Assembly (NCBI GenBank): GCA_910584915.1
Contig: CAJUDM010000012.1
Span: forward strand, 1 to 64,000
Length of the DNA stretch: 64,000 nt
Direction: 5' to 3'
Origin: an uncultured Lachnospiraceae bacterium
GTDB lineage: Bacteria; Bacillota; Clostridia; Lachnospirales; Lachnospiraceae
A model generated the notes under the pieces. That model ran no database searches, had not been told where the DNA came from, and saw only the letters and a list, made by a program, of their open reading frames with translations. A program made the position numbers and the translations under genes. Shown here piece after piece: positions 61,206-64,000 of this stretch (position 1 is its first letter; each line of letters opens with the position of its first letter).

Positions 61206-62504
61206 ATGGTTAAAGCAGTTGTAGGGGCAAACTGGGGAGATGAAGGGAAAGGCAAGATCACGGATATGATGGCGGAGAACGCGGATATTATCGTCCGTTT
61301 TCAGGGAGGTGCCAACGCAGGGCATACGATCGTAAACGAATATGGTAAATTTGCACTGCATACACTGCCCTCCGGCGTTTTTTACGGACATACCACGAGC
61401 ATCATCGGAAACGGTGTGGCGTTAAATATTCCCGTACTCTTTCAGGAGGTGAAATCCATCACGGAAAAGGGAGTGCCGGCGCCGAAGCTGCTTGTTTCCG
61501 ACAGGGCGCAGATCGTGATGCCCTATCATATCCTGTTTGACCAGTATGAGGAGGAGAGGCTCGGAGGGAAGTCCTTCGGTTCCACAAAGTCCGGTATTGC
61601 GCCTTTCTATTCCGATAAATACGCGAAGATCGGCATTCAGGTCAGCGATCTTTTTGACGAGGATCTGCTCAGGGATAAGCTGGAGAAGGTATGCGAACTG
61701 AAAAATGTGACGCTGGAGCATCTGTACCATAAACCGCTGCTTGTGCCGGAGGAACTGCTCGCCACATTGCGGGAGTACAGGGAGATGGTAAAGCCCTATG
61801 TCTGCGATGTATCCCTGTACCTGCATAAGGCGCTGAAAGAGGGAAAGACGGTTCTGCTGGAAGGGCAGCTCGGCACGCTGAAAGACACGGACCACGGTAT
61901 TTATCCGATGGTCACAAGTTCTTCCACGCTGGCGGCATACGGCGCCATCGGAGCGGGGATACCGCCCTATGAGATCAGACAGATCGTGACGGTCTGCAAG
62001 GCGTACTCCTCGGCTGTGGGTGCGGGCGCTTTTGTATCCGAGATCTTCGGGGAGGAGGCAGATGAACTGAGACGCCGCGGCGGCGACGGCGGCGAGTACG
62101 GCGCGACCACCGGGCGCCCGAGAAGAATGGGCTGGTTTGACTGTGTGGCATCGAAATACGGCTGCCGCTTACAGGGCACTACGGATGTGGCGTTTACAGT
62201 GCTGGATGTGCTCGGGTATCTGGACGAGATCCCGGTCTGTGTCGGGTATGAGATCGACGGGGAGGTGACCACGGATTTTCCTGTGACATATAAACTGGAG
62301 AAGGCAAAACCGGTGCTAAAAGTGCTTCCCGGTTGGAAGAGCGATATCAGGGGCATCAGGAAGTATGAGGAACTGCCGGAGAACTGTCGGAAGTATATTG
62401 AGTTTATCGAGAAGCAGATCGAATATCCGATCACCATGGTCAGCAACGGTCCGGGGAGAGAGGATATCATCTACAGGGAGAGTTGTCTGGAGATAACTGT
62501 ATGA
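61206..62504 (+). CDS. purA: Adenylosuccinate synthetase
   Basis: GTP-dependent joining of IMP and aspartate, first step to AMP. 432 residues: P-loop-like GANWGDEGKGKITD near residue 7, NAGHTIV, LLEGQLGTLKDTDHGIYPMVTSS, and the base-binding GATTGRPRRMGWFD. One oddity is GQLGTLKD where most have GAQGTLLD, a conservative change at an otherwise constant loop. GAGGAG lies six bases before the ATG. The stop overlaps the next start (ATGA). Confidence 0.96.
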   Translation: MVKAVVGANWGDEGKGKITDMMAENADIIVRFQGGANAGHTIVNEYGKFALHTLPSGVFYGHTTSIIGNGVALNIPVLFQEVKSITEKGVPAPKLLVSDRAQIVMPYHILFDQYEEERLGGKSFGSTKSGIAPFYSDKYAKIGIQVSDLFDEDLLRDKLEKVCELKNVTLEHLYHKPLLVPEELLATLREYREMVKPYVCDVSLYLHKALKEGKTVLLEGQLGTLKDTDHGIYPMVTSSSTLAAYGAIGAGIPPYEIRQIVTVCKAYSSAVGAGAFVSEIFGEEADELRRRGGDGGEYGATTGRPRRMGWFDCVASKYGCRLQGTTDVAFTVLDVLGYLDEIPVCVGYEIDGEVTTDFPVTYKLEKAKPVLKVLPGWKSDIRGIRKYEELPENCRKYIEFIEKQIEYPITMVSNGPGREDIIYRESCLEITV

Positions 62505-63109
62505 TTAAAAATATAATCTTTGATATCGGCAATGTGCTGGCGGATTTCTGCTGGAAGGACTTCTTTATGGGGTTCGGGTATGAGGGAGAGACGCTTGAGC
62601 GGCTGGCGGATGCCACGGTGAAAAGTTCTGTCTGGGATGAGGTGGACCGGGGCGTCTGGAGCGATGAGGAGCTGGTGGACGGTTTTGTCAGAAACGCCCC
62701 TTCTCTGGAGGAGGAACTGCGTCAGATCTTTGAGAATGTGCATGGTATGGTTGTGAAGAGAGACTATGCCATTCCCTGGATAAAAAAACTGCAGAAAGCG
62801 GGATACCGCTGTTATTACCTCTCCAATTTCAGCCACAAGGCGCATACGGAGTGCGCGGACGCGCTGGATTTTCTGGAATATATGGACGGCGGTATTTTAT
62901 CTTACCGGGATAAGCTGATCAAACCGGATACGGCGATCTATGAGCTGCTGCTGGACAGATACGGGCTGAAGGGAGAGGAGTGCGTTTTTCTGGATGACAC
63001 CGAAAAAAATCTCCCGCCGGCGAGGGCGCTCGGCATCCATACGGTTCAGTTCGGGGACAAAGCGCAGGCGGAGAGAGAACTGGAAGTTCTTGGCGTGCGT
63101 GTGGATTGA
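62501..63109 (+). CDS. HAD-superfamily hydrolase (YihX-like)
   Basis: 202 residues. Motif I IIFDIGNVLADF, motif II YYLSNFS, motif III lysine in DKLIKPDTAIYELLL, motif IV CVFLDDTEKNLPPARALGI. Helical cap at about 15-85, class C1, similar to YihX-type alpha-glucose-1-phosphatases; the substrate is not certain. ATG 62501 overlaps the purA stop codon (ATGA), and GGAGA lies upstream, so it is translationally coupled to purA. Confidence 0.85.
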   Translation: MIKNIIFDIGNVLADFCWKDFFMGFGYEGETLERLADATVKSSVWDEVDRGVWSDEELVDGFVRNAPSLEEELRQIFENVHGMVVKRDYAIPWIKKLQKAGYRCYYLSNFSHKAHTECADALDFLEYMDGGILSYRDKLIKPDTAIYELLLDRYGLKGEECVFLDDTEKNLPPARALGIHTVQFGDKAQAERELEVLGVRVD

Positions 63110-63227
63110 GGCGGCAGAGTTCAGGTAATCCGGTGAGGGACGATATTTCTGAGGACGGGAATGAAACGGTCAGGAAACGCATATTTGCGGAAGGAATGAC
63201 GGTTGCCTGATTCTTGTACGATGAAAT

Positions 63228-63244
63228 ATACATACGGTATGTAT
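63228..63244. promoter_or_regulatory. Palindrome upstream of SEC-C gene, possible operator
   Basis: ATACATAC-G-GTATGTAT is a perfect inverted repeat with 8-base arms and a single central base. TTGTAC at about 63214 and TATGAT at 63242-63247 flank or overlap it, so it could block a promoter for the next gene. The binding factor is unknown. Confidence 0.5.
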
Positions 63245-63281
63245 GATATAGATAAAAAGTATATGTAAGGAGTAAAGTATT

Positions 63282-63788
63282 ATGGCTTTGTTAAAGAAAT
63301 GGCGGGATGCCGCATATTCAGAGACTGCGAACAAGGGGGATCTGCAGAGGCTGTGGAACCAGTATTTTGAGGAGGAGAAGGGAATCTATGCACAGCTTCT
63401 GAAAAACCCGGATGAAGTGGTGACCGGTACAGTCAAGGAACTGGCGGAGAAGTATGATGTGAGCGTGATGACCATGACAGGTTTTCTGGACGGCATCAAC
63501 GACAGCCTGAAGGAGAAAAATCCTATCGAGGAGATGGAGGAAGACACGGTAGTCAATCTCGGTTTTGAGAAGGAGCTGCTGTATAAGAACATGGTGGCGG
63601 CGGGCGCCGACTGGCTCTACAATCTGGAAGAGTGGGAGCCGATCTTCGATGAGGAGAAGAGGAAAGAACTTTACAAGGAGCAGAAGTCTTCCACGACCAT
63701 CGTGAAGGAGGACAAAATATATCCGAATGATCCCTGTCCCTGCGGCAGCGGCAAGAAATATAAGAAGTGCTGCGGCAAAGGGAAATAG
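63282..63788 (+). CDS. SEC-C metal-binding motif protein
   Basis: 168 residues. A helical domain of about 130 residues (LKKWRDAAYSETANKGDLQRLWNQYFEEEKG; TVKELAEKYDVSVMTMTGFLDGIND) ends in a canonical SEC-C motif, YPNDPCPCGSGKKYKKCCGKGK split by the zinc ligands C-x-C-x8-C-C, as at the SecA C-terminus. It may bind ribosomes or SecB-like partners; the function is unknown. AAGGAG lies nine bases before the ATG. A likely operator lies 40 bases upstream. Confidence 0.85.
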   Translation: MALLKKWRDAAYSETANKGDLQRLWNQYFEEEKGIYAQLLKNPDEVVTGTVKELAEKYDVSVMTMTGFLDGINDSLKEKNPIEEMEEDTVVNLGFEKELLYKNMVAAGADWLYNLEEWEPIFDEEKRKELYKEQKSSTTIVKEDKIYPNDPCPCGSGKKYKKCCGKGK

Positions 63789-63848
63789 AGATTGATTTGA
63801 CAGCTGTCATACTCGTCTGTATGGATTGGAGTAAGGAAAGGAGCAGTT

Positions 63849-64000
63849 ATGGCAGAGTTGGGGAAAAAGGAGCAGCTTGTATTTGAGATCACACAGCTTG
63901 AGTGGGATATGTTTCAGCATGTGTATAATACCGGGGGCAGGGCGTCCTGTCAGGATAATCCCGATACCTTTTTTAAGATGCGCATGAGCCAGTGGCTGGC
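63849..64000 (+). CDS. DUF4125-like protein (5' part only)
   Basis: The first 50 codons are visible before the window ends. The sequence (EITQLEWDMFQHVYNTGGRASCQDNPDTFFKMRMSQW in two parts) resembles the start of DUF4125 family proteins, which are of unknown function. AGGAG lies five bases before ATG 63849. The gene follows the SEC-C gene by 60 bases on the same strand. Confidence 0.65.
   Translation, partial: MAELGKKEQLVFEITQLEWDMFQHVYNTGGRASCQDNPDTFFKMRMSQWL

Overview
The window looks like a chromosomal segment of a gut Clostridia genome, most likely a member of the Lachnospiraceae. The evidence is moderate GC content, AGGAGG-type ribosome binding sites, an oxygen-sensitive enzyme set (indolepyruvate:ferredoxin oxidoreductase, class III ribonucleotide reductase, radical SAM and siroheme/Fe-S proteins), split transketolase, and several families typical of that group. 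I see no rRNA, tRNA, CRISPR array or intact mobile element.

Layout. 0.5-3.9 kb: iorA/iorB and an amidohydrolase. 4-10.2 kb: purine nucleoside phosphorylase, a membrane-anchored MutS-like ATPase, RNase HI, a small membrane protein, a HAD nucleotidase and a WYL regulator. 10.3-18 kb: nrdD (no nrdG beside it), a highly structured tandem repeat, a nuclease-gene remnant, a flavin-rhodanese-siroheme fusion enzyme, a DUF2225 protein and glyA. 18-20 kb: two-subunit transketolase. 20-34.3 kb: an AraC regulator followed by a galacto-N-biose/lacto-N-biose utilisation locus (sugar ABC transporter with a frameshifted binding-protein gene, GH2 beta-galactosidase, an unrecognised 620-residue protein, a zinc-ribbon protein, GH112 phosphorylase and an N-acetylhexosamine kinase). 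This suggests use of mucin or milk-type glycans.

34.5-38.4 kb: hom-apgM-lysC, an aspartate-family operon in which the ApgM-like protein may be a homoserine kinase substitute. 38.5-44.3 kb: a GT-C-type membrane protein, a MotA-like protein paired with a membrane LuxR regulator, and a radical SAM DNA-repair pair behind a promoter with a LexA-type box. 44.5-47.1 kb: a GAF-GGDEF cyclase and an ABC exporter. 47.2-54.3 kb: a four-gene block of uncharacterised proteins (DUF5717-like giant, actin/Hsp70-like DUF5716, repeat protein, coiled-coil membrane protein), the best candidate here for an undescribed system. 54.5-56.8 kb: an amino-acid ABC importer. 57-62.5 kb: purC-purF-purB-purA. The end holds a HAD hydrolase, an SEC-C protein and the start of a DUF4125-like gene.

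A theme across the window is recurrent structured intergenic sequence placed directly upstream of start codons. One family is marked by GCGGAACTGGAA and precedes iorB, punA, transketolase, lysC, purC and purB. A second precedes nrdD and purA. Some copies contain mutually exclusive stem options that resemble attenuators.
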